Assembly (NCBI RefSeq): GCF_023159225.1
Contig: NC_063181.1
Coordinates: forward strand, 24,702,073 to 24,766,072
Source of the DNA: Perognathus longimembris pacificus
Lineage: Eukaryota; Chordata; Mammalia; Rodentia; Heteromyidae
Length of the DNA stretch: 64,000 nucleotides
Direction: 5' to 3'
Below the pieces are notes generated by a model. It was not told the origin of the DNA and searched no databases. It saw only the letters and a list, made by a program, of their open reading frames with translations. Made by a program: the position numbers and the translations under genes. This document shows positions 49,301-60,019 of this stretch, piece by piece; positions within the stretch are counted from its first letter, which is position 1; each line of letters starts with the position of its first letter.

Positions 49301-51300
49301 AAGGGGGTAGGCAGCTGCATATCAGGGAGTAAAACGTCTGAGAATAAAAGCAGCTGGAGCTTGTTAAGGTAATTACACAGGGGAAAGGATAATGTACTGG
49401 GAACTCCTCAGAAGAATCTGATTTGTGGTGAGGGGAGAGAGATTAAAGCTCATTTAGGAACGACATGAACTTGCTGCATATGTAGCTGTTTATCAGAAAA
49501 TATCTCCTCTGAGATTAAGAAAAGCAGCAGCTTAATAAATTAAGTACTTCCTGGTATGGTTACTGTACTGGTAACTCTCCAAAAGAATCTGGATTGTGTT
49601 GAGGGAACAGAGAAAAAGTTCATTTAGGACCTACACATACGAAGGGGGTAGGCAGCTGCATATCAGGGAGTAAAACGTCTGAGAATAAAAGCAGCTGGAG
49701 CTTGTTAAGGTAATTACACAGGGGAAAGGATAATGTACTGGGAACTCCTCAGAAGAATCTGATTTGTGGTGAGGGGAGAGAGATTAAAGCTCATTGGAAC
49801 GACATGAACTTGTTGCATATGTAGCTGTTTATCAGAAAATATCTCCCCTGAGATTAAGAAAAGCAGCAGCTTAATAAATTAAGTACTACCTGGTATGGTT
49901 ACTGTACTGGTAACACCCCAAAAGAATCTGGATTATGGTGAGGGAACAGAGAAAAAAGCTCATTTAGGACCCTGCACTTACGAAGGGGTTAGGCAAGCTG
50001 TATATCAGGGAGTAAACCTTCTGAGAATAAAAACAGCTGGAGCTTGTTAAGGTAATTAAACAGGGGAAAAGGTGAAGTAATGGGAACTCCTTAGTAGAAT
50101 CTGATTCGTGGTGAGGGGAGAGAGATAAAAGCTCATTTAGGAACGACATGAACATGCTTCATACGTAGATGTTTATCAGTAAATATCTCCACTGAGATTA
50201 GAAAAGCAGTAGCTTAATAAATTAAGTACTGCCTGGTATGTTTACTGTACTATTAATTCCCCAAAAGAATCTGGATTGTGGTGAGGGAACAGAGAAAAAA
50301 GCTCATTTAGGACATGCACTTACGAATGGGGTAGGCAGCTGTATATCAGGGAGTAAACCTTCTGAGAATAAAAACAGCTGGAGCTTGTTAAGGTAATTAC
50401 ACAGGGGAAAGGATAATGTACTGGGAACTCCTCACAAGAATCTGATTTGTGGTGAGGGGAGAGAGATAAAAGCTCATTTAGGAACTACATGAACATGCTA
50501 CTTAGGTAGCTGTTTATCAGTAAATATCTCCACTGAGATTAAGAAAAGCAGTAGCTTAATAAATTAAGTACTTCCTGGTATGGTTACTGTACTGGTAACT
50601 CCCCAACAGAATCTGGATTGTGGTGAGGGAACAGAGAATAAAGCTCATTTAGGACCTGCACTTACGAAGGGGGTAGGCAGTTGTATATCAGGGAGTAAAC
50701 CTTCTGAGAATAAAAACAGCTGGAGCTTGTTAAGGTAATTACACAGGGGAAAGGATAATGTACTGGGAACTCCTCAGAAGAATCTGATTTGTGGTGAGGG
50801 GAGAGAGATAAAAGCTCATTTAGAACGACATGAACATGCTGCGAAGGTAGCTGTTTATCAGTAAATATCTCCACTGAGATTAAGAAAAGCAGTAGCTTAA
50901 TAAATTAAGTACTTCCTGGTATGGTTACTGTAGTGGTAACTCCCCAAAAGAATCTGGATTGTGGTGAGGGAACAGAGAAAAAAGCTCATTTAGGACCCTG
51001 CAGTTTCGAAGGGGTAGGCACCTGTATATCAGGGAGTAAACCTTCTGAGAATAAAAAACAGCTGGAGCTTGTTAAGGTAATTACACAGGAGAAAGGATAA
51101 TGTACTGGGAAATCCTCAGAAGAATCAGATATATGGTGAGGGGAGAGAGATAAAAGCTCATTTAGGAACGACATGAACATGCTGCGTAAGTAGCTGTTTA
51201 TCAGTAAATATCTCCACTGAGATTAAGAAAAGCAGTAGCTTAATAAATTCAGTACTTCCTGGTATGGTTATTGTACTGGTAACTCCCCAAAAGAATCTGG
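46390..51300 (+). repeat. Large higher-order block, copy 2
   Basis: Second copy of the block at 41100-45960, less one dimer. It is almost base-for-base identical, for example ggttagtctactgg against ggttactctactgg. Small differences such as an extra c in aggaccctgcac and a lost a in gagattagaaaagc separate it from the other copies. Confidence 0.88.
46649..46819 (+). repeat. Single 171-bp hybrid monomer, duplicate of that at 41358
   Basis: Anchors at 46649 and 46820 are 171 bp apart. The A-to-B switch point and the catta variant upstream are the same as at 41358, with one difference (gagtgagat for gagagagat). Confidence 0.87.
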
Positions 51301-51904
51301 ATTGTGGTGAGGGAAGAGAGAATAAAGCTCATTTAGGACCTGCACTTACGAAGCAGGTAGGCAGCTGTATATCAGGGAGTAAACCTTCTGAGAATAAAAA
51401 CAGCTGGAGCTTGTTAAGGTAATTACACAGGGGAAAGGATAATGTACTGGGAACTCCTCAGAAGAATCTGATTTGTGGTGAGGGGAGAGAGATAAAAGCT
51501 CATTTAGGAACGACATGAACATGCTGCGTAGGTACCTTTTTATCAGTAAATATCTCCACTGCGATTAAGAAAAGCAGTAGCTTAATAAATTAAGTACTTC
51601 CTGGTATGGTTACTGTACTGGTAACTCCCCAAAAGAATCTGGATTGTAGTGAGGGAACAGAGAAAAAAGCTCATTTAGGACCTGCACTTACGAAGGGGGT
51701 AGGCAGCTGTATATCAGGGAGTAAACCTTCTGAGAATAAAAACAGCTGGAGCTTGTTAAGGTAATTACACAGGGCAAAGGATAATGTACTGGGAACTCCT
51801 CAGAAGAATCTGATTTGTGGTGAGGGCAGAGAGATTAAGGCTCATTTAGGAACGACATGAACATGCTGCGTAGGTAGCTGTTTATCAGTAAATATCTCCA
51901 CTGA

Positions 51905-54900
51905 GATTAAGAAATCAGAAGCTTAATAATTTAAGTACTTCCTGGTATGGTTACTGTACTGGTAACTCCCCAAAATATTCTGGATTGTGGTGAGGGAACA
52001 GAGAAAAAAGCTCATTTAGGACCTGCACTTACGAAGGGGGTAGGCAGCTGTATATCAGGGAGTATCGCTTCTGAGAATAAAAACAGCTGGAGCTTGTTAC
52101 GGTAATTACACAGGGGAAAGCATAATGTACTGGGAACTCCTCAGAAGAATCTGATTTGTGGTGAGGGGAGAGAGATAAAAGCTCATTTAGGAACGACATG
52201 AACAAGCTGCGTATGTAGCTGTTTATCAGTAAATATCTCCACTGAGATTAAGAAAAGCAGTAGCTTAATAAATTAAGTACTACCTGGTATGGTTACTCTA
52301 CTGGTAACTCCCCAAAAGAATCTGGATTGTGGTGAGGGAACAGAGAAAAAAGCTCATTTAGGGCCTATACTTACGAAGGGGGTAGGCAGCTTTATATCAG
52401 GGAGTAAACCTTCTGAGAATAAAAACAGCTGGAGCTTGTTACGGTAATTACACAAGGGAAAGCATAATGTACTGGGAACTCCTCAGAAGAATCTGATTTG
52501 TGGTGAGGGGAGAGAGATAAAAGGTCATTAAGAACGACATGAACATGCTGCCTAGGTAGCTGTTTATCAGTAAATATCTCCACTGAGATTAAGAAAAGCA
52601 GTAGCTTAATAAATTAAGTACTTCCTGTTATGGTTACTGTACTGGTAACTCCCCAAAAGAATCTGGATTGTGGTGAGGGAAGAGAGAAAAAAGCTCATTT
52701 AGGACCTGCACTTACGAAGGGGGTAGGCAGCTGTTTATCAGGGAGTAAACCTTATGAGAATAAAAACAGCTGGAGCTTGTTAAGGTAATTACACAGGGGA
52801 AAGGATAATGTACTGGGACCTCCTCAGAAGAATCTGATTTGTGGGGAGGGGAGAGAGATAAAAGCTCATTTAGGAACGACATGAACATACTGCGTAGGTA
52901 GCTGTTTATCAGTAAAATATCTCCACTGAGATTAAGAAAAGCAGTAGCTTAATAAATTAAGTACTACCTGGTATGGTTACTGTACTGGTAACTCCCCAAA
53001 AGAATCTGGATTGTGGTGAGGGAACAGAGAAAAAAGCTTATTAATATCTGCACTTACGAAGGGGGTAGGCAGCTGTATATCAGGGAGTAAACCTTCTGAT
53101 AATAAAAACAGCTGAAGCTTGTTAAGGTAATTACACAGGGGAAAGGATAATGTACTGGGAACTCCTCAGAAGAATCTGATTTGAGGTGAGGGGAGAGAGA
53201 TAAAAGCTCATTTAGGAACGACATGAACATTCTGCGTACGTAGCTGTTTATCAGTAAATATCTACACTGACATTAAGAAAAGCAGTAGCTTAATAAATTA
53301 AGTACTTCCTGGTATGGTTACTGTACTGGTAACTCCCCAAAAGAATCTGGATTGTGGTGAAGGAACAGAGAAAAAAGCTCATTTAGGACCTGTACTTACG
53401 AAGGGGTAGGCAGCTGTATATCAGGGAGTAAACCTCCTGAGAATAAAAACAGCTGGAGCTTGTTAAGGTAATTCAACTGGGGAAAAGATGAAGTACTGGG
53501 AACTCCTCAGAAGAATCTGATTTGTGGTGAGGGGAGAGAGATAAAAGCTCATTTAGGAACGACATGAACATGCTGCATACGTAGCTGTTTATCAGTAAAT
53601 ATCTCCACTGAGATTAAGAAAAGCAGTAGCTTAATAAATTAAGTACTTCCTGGTATGGTTACTGTACTGGTAACTCCCCAAAAGAATCTGGATTGTGGTG
53701 AGGGAACAGAGAAAAAGTTCATTTAGGACCTACACATACGAAGGGGGTAGGCAGCTGCATATCAGGGAGTAAAACGTCTGAGAATAAAAGCAGCTGGAGC
53801 TTGTTAAGGTAATTACACAGGGGAAAGGATAATGTACTGGGAACTCCTCAGAAGAATCTGATTTGTGGTGAGGGGAGAGAGATTAAAGCTCATTTAGGAA
53901 CGACATGAACTTGCTGCATATGTAGCTGTTTATCAGAAAATATCTCCTCTGAGATTAAGAAAAGCAGCAGCTTAATAAATTAAGTACTTCCTGGTATGGT
54001 TACTGTACTGGTAACTCTCCAAAAGAATCTGGATTGTGTTGAGGGAACAGAGAAAAAGTTCATTTAGGACCTACACATGGGTAGGCAGCTGCATATCAGG
54101 GAGTAAAACGTCTGAGAATAAAAGCAGCTGGAGCTTGTTAAGGTAATTACACAGGGGAAAGGATAATGTACTGGGAACTCCTCAGAAGAATCTGATTTGT
54201 GGTGAGGGGAGAGAGATTAAAGCTCATTTGGAACGACATGAACTTGTTGCATATGTAGCTGTTTATCAGAAAATATCTCCCCTGAGATTAAGAAAAGCAG
54301 CAGCTTAATAAATTAAGTACTACCTGGTATGGTTACTGTACTGGTAACACCCCAAAAGAATCTGGATTATGGTGAGGGAACAGAGAAAAAAGCTCATTTA
54401 GGACCTGCACTTACGAAGGGGTTAGGCAGCTGTATATCAGGGAGTAAACCTTCTGAGAATAAAAACAGCTGGAGCTTGTTAAGGTAATTAAACAGGGGAA
54501 AAGGTGAAGTAATGGGAACTCCTTAGTAGAATCTGATTCGTGGTGAGGGGAGAGAGATAAAAGCTCATTTAGGAACGACATGAACATGCTTCATACGTAG
54601 ATGTTTATCAGTAAATATCTCCACTGAGATTAAGAAAAGCAGTAGCTTAATAAATTAAGTACTGCCTGGTATGTTTACTGTACTATTAATTCCCCAAAAG
54701 AATCTGGATTGTGGTGAGGGAACAGAGAAAAAAGCTCATTTAGGACATGCACTTACGAATGGGGTAGGCAGCTGTATATCAGGGAGTAAACCTTCTGAGA
54801 ATAAAAACAGCTGGAGCTTGTTAAGGTAATTACACAGGGGAAAGGATAATGTACTGGGAACTCCTCACAAGAATCTGATTTGTGGTGAGGGGAGAGAGAT

Positions 54901-55795
54901 AAAAGCTCATTTAGGAACTACATGAACATGCTACTTAGGTAGCTGTTTATCAGTAAATATCTCCACTGAGATTAAGAAAAGCAGTAGCTTAATAAATTAA
55001 GTACTTCCTGGTATGGTTACTGTACTGGTAACTCCCCAACAGAATCTGGATTGTGGTGAGGGAACAGAGAATAAAGCTCATTTAGGACCTGCACTTACGA
55101 AGGGGGTAGGCAGTTGTATATCAGGGAGTAAACCTTCTGAGAATAAAAACAGCTGGAGCTTGTTAAGGTAATTACACAGGGGAAAGGATAATGTACTGGG
55201 AACTCCTCAGAAGAATCTGATTTGTGGTGAGGGGAGAGAGATAAAAGCTCATTTAGAACGACATGAACATGCTGCGAAGGTAGCTGTTTATCAGTAAATA
55301 TCTCCACTGAGATTAAGAAAAGCAGTAGCTTAATAAATTAAGTACTTCCTGGTATGGTTACTGTAGTGGTAACTCCCCAAAAGAATCTGGATTGTGGTGA
55401 GGGAACAGAGAAAAAAGCTCATTTAGGACCTGCAGTTTCGAAGGGGGTAGGCACCTGTATATCAGGGAGTAAACCTTCTGAGAATAAAAACAGCTGGAGC
55501 TTGTTAAGGTAATTACACAGGAGAAAGGATAATGTACTGGGAAATCCTCAGAAGAATCAGATATATGGTGAGGGGAGAGAGATAAAAGCTCATTTAGGAA
55601 CGACATGAACATGCTGCGTAAGTAGCTGTTTATCAGTAAATATCTCCACTGAGATTAAGAAAAGCAGTAGCTTAATAAATTCAGTACTTCCTGGTATGGT
55701 TATTGTACTGGTAACTCCCCAAAAGAATCTGGATTGTGGTGAGGGAAGAGAGAAAAAAGCTCATTTAGGACCTGCACTTACGAAGCAGGTAGGCA
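51905..55795 (+). repeat. Large higher-order block, copy 3 (cut by the gap)
   Basis: Matches copy 2 from about 47465 on, offset 4,440 bp falling to 4,433 bp (close to 13 dimers). Small indels differ, for example a 10-base loss in cctacacatgggtaggc near 54075. It ends at the run of N. Confidence 0.88.
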
Positions 55796-56295
55796 NNNNN
55801 NNNNNNNNNNNNNNNNNNNNNNNNNNNNNNNNNNNNNNNNNNNNNNNNNNNNNNNNNNNNNNNNNNNNNNNNNNNNNNNNNNNNNNNNNNNNNNNNNNNN
55901 NNNNNNNNNNNNNNNNNNNNNNNNNNNNNNNNNNNNNNNNNNNNNNNNNNNNNNNNNNNNNNNNNNNNNNNNNNNNNNNNNNNNNNNNNNNNNNNNNNNN
56001 NNNNNNNNNNNNNNNNNNNNNNNNNNNNNNNNNNNNNNNNNNNNNNNNNNNNNNNNNNNNNNNNNNNNNNNNNNNNNNNNNNNNNNNNNNNNNNNNNNNN
56101 NNNNNNNNNNNNNNNNNNNNNNNNNNNNNNNNNNNNNNNNNNNNNNNNNNNNNNNNNNNNNNNNNNNNNNNNNNNNNNNNNNNNNNNNNNNNNNNNNNNN
56201 NNNNNNNNNNNNNNNNNNNNNNNNNNNNNNNNNNNNNNNNNNNNNNNNNNNNNNNNNNNNNNNNNNNNNNNNNNNNNNNNNNNNNNNNNNNNNNN
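55796..56295. other. Assembly gap, 500 N
   Basis: Exactly 500 undetermined bases, a size usually used for gaps of unknown length. Satellite on the left runs + and satellite on the right runs -, so the gap hides an orientation switch. The open frames spanning it are artefacts. Confidence 0.99.
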
Positions 56296-58185
56296 TAAGT
56301 GCAGGTTCTAAATGAGCTTTTTTCTCTGTTACCTCACCACAATCCAGATTCTTTTGGGGAGTTACCAGTACAATAACCATACCAGGAAGTACTTAATTTA
56401 TTAAGCTACTGCTTTACTTAATCTCAGTGGAGATATTACTGATAAACAGCTACCTACGCAGCATGTTCATGTCGTTCCTAAATGAGCTTTCTATCTCTCT
56501 CCCTCACCACAATTCAGATTCTTCTGAGGAGTTCCCAGTACATTATGCTTTCCCCTGTGTAATTACCTTAACAAGCTCCAGCTGTTTTTATTCTCAGAAG
56601 GGATACTCCGTGATATACAGCTGCCTACCCCCTTCGTAAGTGCAGGTCCTAAATGAGCTTTTTTCTCTGTTCCCTCACCACAATCCAGATTCTTTTGGGG
56701 AGTTAAAAGTACAGTAACCATACCAGGAACTACTTAATTTATTAAGCTACTGCTTTTCTTAATCTCAGTGGAGATATTTACTGATAAACAGCTACCTCTG
56801 CAGCATTTTCATGTCGTTCCTAAATGAGCTTTTATCTCTCTCCCCTCACCACAAATCAGATTCTTCTGAAGAGTTCCCAGGACATTATCCTTTCCCCTGT
56901 GTAATTACCTTAACAAGCTCCATCTGTTTTTATTCTCAGAAGGGATACTCCCTGATATACAGCTGCCTACCCCTTCGTAAGTGCAGGTCCTAAATGCGCT
57001 TTTTTCTCTGTTCCTTCACCACAATCCAGATTCTTTTTGGGAATTACCAGTACAGTAACCATACCAGGAAGTACTTAATTTATTAAGCTACTGCTTTTCT
57101 TAATCTCAGTGGAGATATTTACTGATAAACAGCTACCTATGCAGCATTTTCTTGTCGTTCTTAAATGAGCTTTTATCTCTCTCCCCTCACCACAAATCAG
57201 ATTCTTCTGAGGAGTTCCCAGTACATTATCCTTTCCCCTGTGTAATTACCTTAACAAGCTCCAGCTGATTTTATTCTCAGAAGGGATACTCCCTGATATA
57301 CAGCTGCCAACCCCCTTCGTAAGTGCAGGTCCTAAATGAGCTTTTTTCTCTGTTCCCTCACCTCAATCCAGATTCTTTTGTGGAATTACCAGTACAGTAA
57401 CCATACCAGGAAGTACTTAATTTATTAAGCTACTGCTTTTCTTAATCTCAGTGTAGATATTTACTGATAAACAGCTACCTACGCAGCATGTTCATGTCGT
57501 TCCTAAATGAGCTTTTATCTCTCTCCGTCACCACAAATCAGATTCTTCTGAGGAGTTCCCAGTACATTTTCCTTTCCCCTGTGTAATTACCTTAACAAGC
57601 TCCAGCTGTTTTTATTCACAAATGGGATACTCCCTGATATACAGCTGCCTACCCCCTTCGTAAGTGCAGGTCCTAAATGAGCTTTTTTCTCTGTTCCCTC
57701 ACCACAATCGAGATTCTTTTGGGGAGTTAGCAGTACAGTAACCATACCAGGAAATACTTAATTTATTAAGCTACTGCTTTTCTTAATCTCAGTGGCGATA
57801 TTTACTGATAAACAGCTACCTATGAAGCATTTTCATGTTGTTCCTAAATTAACTTTATCTCTATCCCCTCACCACAAATCAGAATCTTCTGAGGAGTTCC
57901 CAGTACATTATCCTTTCTCCTGTGTAATTACCTCAACAAGCTCCAGCTGTTTTTATTCTCAGAAGGGATACTCCCTGATATACAGCTGCCTACCCCCTTC
58001 GTAAGTGCAGGTCCTAAATGTGCTTTTTTCTCTTTTCCCTCACCACAATCCAGATTCTTTTGGGGAGTTACCAGTACAGTAACCATACCAGGAAGTACTT
58101 ATTTTATTAAGCTACTGCTTTTCTTAATCTCAGTGGCGATATTTACTGATAAACAGCTACCTATGCAGCATTTTCATGTCGTTCC
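56296..58185 (-). repeat. 342-bp satellite, inverted block 4
   Basis: Reverse complement of the same dimer (for example taagtgcaggtcctaaatgagc and ccagctgtttttattctcag). Units are diverged, and most carry the atgaaaatgctgcata B variant and the gggagtatccctt A variant, as in block 1. It ends at catgtcgttcc, where ERV2 starts. Confidence 0.97.
58181..58185. repeat. ERV2 target-site duplication, left copy
   Basis: gttcc, repeated at 62428-62432. Together the flanks restore the satellite motif catgtcgttcctaaatg exactly, so the duplication and the insertion site are clear. Confidence 0.93.
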
Positions 58186-58532
58186 TGCGGCGGGCGGCAA
58201 CCCCGTCCAGCGAGGAAAGGCGACCACCACACGAAGATCCTTCCCAATCACATTTTATTGAGGAGCTGCTTGGTTGAGGGAGAGCTGAAGCGAGGGGCAC
58301 CAAAAGGCCAAAAACACCTGCTTATATACCGTTGGGTGAGCATGGGTCGTTCCCTGTTTGGTCTGTGACTGGTTGCTACTAGCAGCTGCCACGGGATTGG
58401 CTGGGACTAGAACTCACTTGCGCATGCGCGGGGTTCAGGCCGGTAAATCCGTTAGGCTTTGCCGTTATTTACCAGTAATTCTGCAAGGAAGTAGGAGCCA
58501 TCTTGTAATGGCGTTGTTGCCGGCTTCCTGCA
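58186..58532 (-). repeat. ERV2 3' LTR (347 bp)
   Basis: On the minus strand it starts TGCAGGAAGCCGG and ends CGCCCGCCGCA. TATA box TATATAA is complementary to 58322-58328 and AATAAA to 58254-58259. The polypurine tract abuts its U3 end. Confidence 0.96.
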
Positions 58533-58533
58533 G

Positions 58534-58551
58534 TTCCCCCTTTTTGTTTTT
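58534..58551 (-). promoter_or_regulatory. ERV2 3' polypurine tract
   Basis: The minus strand reads AAAAACAAAAAGGGGGAA, followed by one base and then the U3 start TGCAGG. It primes plus-strand DNA synthesis. An identical 18-base tract lies at 59530-59547. Confidence 0.93.
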
Positions 58552-58848
58552 GTGCAGGTAAGAGTAGAGATCTGATCTCTGTGTGCTATTTTGGAACAAT
58601 GCACTGGCTTTCCCATGAGTGTTATCCATTCATCGGACGCCAGACCCGTCCGATACCTTTTTTCCAGAGGTGGGGTCTAGGGTATCTACCCACGTGCAAT
58701 CAGACTTGCTCTTCTTGGGGCCTGTTACCTCAGGACTCCCAAGTGCGGTGCTATTGCCCGGCATCCTTCTCTGCTCAAATGCACGCCTATCCCTAGTGCA
58801 AGTGAAGCTACCAGCTTCCTGGGGTGCAAAGGCCGTGCAATTGAGGGC
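58552..58848 (-). other. ERV2 region between env remnant and polypurine tract
   Basis: About 300 bp with no convincing frame on the element's strand. The plus-strand frames at 58581-58852 have no recognised motif and overlap the provirus backwards. It may be untranslated 3' sequence or decayed env. Confidence 0.6.
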
Positions 58849-59214
58849 TTAGTCCCTTTTTAGGGCTGAAAGCCAAATCTGGGGGGAAGCTCCATACTCC
58901 AAGGCGGCTAAAGCCTGTGAAATTACAACCTTGTCCCTTCGTGTTTGGGTTCGCAGGTGACAGACCAACCAGAGGCAGACCATACTGCCCCCTAGGCATA
59001 GTAGTAAAAATACGAGTAATACATGGGACTTCCATGTTGCAGTCTGCAGAAAACAAGGTGGGGAGGAATCTGCATGCAAGGGCATAGGTACTGGCCATGC
59101 CTTAGTCACAGCCCATAGTGTCATTTCTTTTGCTGCCATCGGGGCTGCAGTCAGCACTGTTGCAAGTAGCAGGGGGATCAGTTGTACCACAGGGCAAGTG
59201 GATGGCGTCTTCAT
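58849..59214 (-). pseudogene. ERV2 env remnant or short membrane protein (121 aa)
   Basis: A 121-residue frame that begins inside the end of pol in another frame, as betaretroviral env genes do. Residues 1-28 look like a signal peptide (hydrophobic core LIPLLLATVLTAA). A second hydrophobic helix at about 63-86 (HVLLVFLLLCLGGSMVCLWL) is followed by a basic tail (RTQTRRDK). The parts between, which in an envelope would be SU and the TM ectodomain, amount to only about 35 residues. The simplest reading is an env with a large internal deletion that joins the leader to the anchor and tail. I cannot match the sequence to a particular Env, so a distinct small accessory product remains possible. Confidence 0.6.
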
Positions 59215-59545
59215 CTTGCGGGTCTTTATTTTCGCAATGGGTTTCTTCTGTCGTTTCCACAGGCCTGGTCAATCTCGTTGGCACCCAGTGAGGCACTTCT
59301 TGGCCCTGAGGAAAAACACAAACAGCTCCCCTGGATCTCGTTATCACCAGATCCGGTCCATACCATTTGTTATTCAAAACCTCTTTCCACATGACCATAT
59401 CCTTTCTGACGGTGACCTTAGTGGCTGCATGCCTATCGGCAGCTGACTCACCGGCATCATTTACATTTAAAAAATTTAAGGTAAAGAGTACAAGTGAAAG
59501 CCTTTCCCTGGGGGTCGCTGTCTCAGCTATTCCCCCTTTTTGTTT
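59102..59545 (-). pseudogene. pol: ERV2 integrase C-terminal fragment
   Basis: The frame starts at the deletion junction with KQKGGIAET and continues through RERLSLVLFTLNFLNVN, ESAADRHA and MWKEVLNNKWYGPDLVITRSRGAVCVFPQ to WVPTRLTRPVETTEE. These are the last core helix and the DNA-binding C-terminal domain of betaretroviral integrases. The D,D,E residues are all upstream of the junction and missing. It lies in the same frame as the dUTPase but is separated from it by one TAA at 59546-59548. Its 3' end overlaps the env-like frame by about 110 bp. It has no catalytic capacity. Confidence 0.9.
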
Positions 59546-59547
59546 TT
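59530..59547 (-). promoter_or_regulatory. Second polypurine tract, candidate central PPT
   Basis: The minus strand reads AAAAACAAAAAGGGGGAA, identical over 18 bases to the 3' tract at 58534-58551. It encodes the KQKGG of integrase and sits exactly at the pro/pol deletion junction. Confidence 0.7.
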
Positions 59548-60019
59548 ACAAACATGTAAGGTCCACTCCAGTGGATCCAAGGTCTGCATTGTTTCTTTCA
59601 ATATTTTTTGCAGGAAAACGGTCATGCCTTGAAGGCAGCAGTAGAAGTTGAGCAATTCGATCTCCTGGAGCTATGGAGATAACTCCACGGGGAACATGAC
59701 AAAGGATTTTTATAGTTCCTTCACAATCTGGGTTAATGACTCCTGGGAGGACAATTAGCCCTCTCATGGTGGAAGAGGAACGACCAAGAATCAAGCCCAC
59801 TGTGTCTCTTTCAAGGGGTCCTGTCATATCAGAGTCTATGACCTGTACGCCCATCGCCGGAGTTAATACTGTTCCGGTGGCAGCACAGAGGTCCAGCCCT
59901 GCGGAGCCTGAAGTTGCCCTTCGAGCCTGGGTGGTTGCAGGTGGGGGGCTGGTACCGACGTTTGAAGTGCCCCATAGATTTGTGGGCCCTGGGGACGGGG
60001 GCCCCCCTTCCCGTTTTTT
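59546..60019 (-). pseudogene. pro: ERV2 pro-frame dUTPase, truncated before the protease
   Basis: dUTP pyrophosphatase domain in the -1 frame relative to gag, as in betaretroviruses, where it limits uracil incorporation during reverse transcription. The frame is open from the frameshift heptamer at 60013-60019. The conserved trimeric-dUTPase motifs are visible in order: ATSGSAGLDLCA, GRSSSTMRG, GVINPDCEG and GDRIAQLLLLP. A degenerate final motif containing LGSTG follows. The protease that should come next is gone: the frame reaches a TAA at 59546-59548 and then integrase sequence. It overlaps the gag 3' end by about 150 bp. No clear start codon is needed, because expression would be by frameshifting. 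The dUTPase part looks intact to about motif 4. Confidence 0.92.

Larger units (their letters stand above)
35887..55795 (+). repeat. 342-bp dimeric satellite array, block 3 (most homogenised)
   Basis: The A-B dimer resumes at cttcctggtatgg. The B monomer is mostly atgaacatgctgcgta. Multi-kilobase segments are repeated almost without change (see the entries below), so this is the youngest-looking part of the array. It runs into the assembly gap in the middle of an A monomer. No gene is seen. Repeated minus-strand frames of 61-84 residues are satellite translations, several of them identical because the underlying DNA was duplicated. Confidence 0.97.

Noticed and set aside
1..55795. CENP-B-box-like motif once per unit (cttcgtaagtgcaggtc on the minus strand)
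   Set aside because: Only 6 of the 9 essential positions of NTTCGNNNNANNCGGGN match, and the CGGG half is not met. The paired B monomer lacks it. Not strong enough to call.
1..55795. Homology to primate alpha satellite
   Set aside because: Monomer length is the same, and a short stretch (aaatatctccac against aaatatcttcac) looks alike. I see no sustained similarity, so shared length is the only real parallel.
1..55795. CAGCTG E-box repeats in each dimer as regulatory sites
   Set aside because: A 6-base palindrome recurring because the unit recurs. Nothing else supports regulation.
55696..56380. Two 200-residue frames across the gap
   Set aside because: They consist mostly of undetermined residues from the N run.
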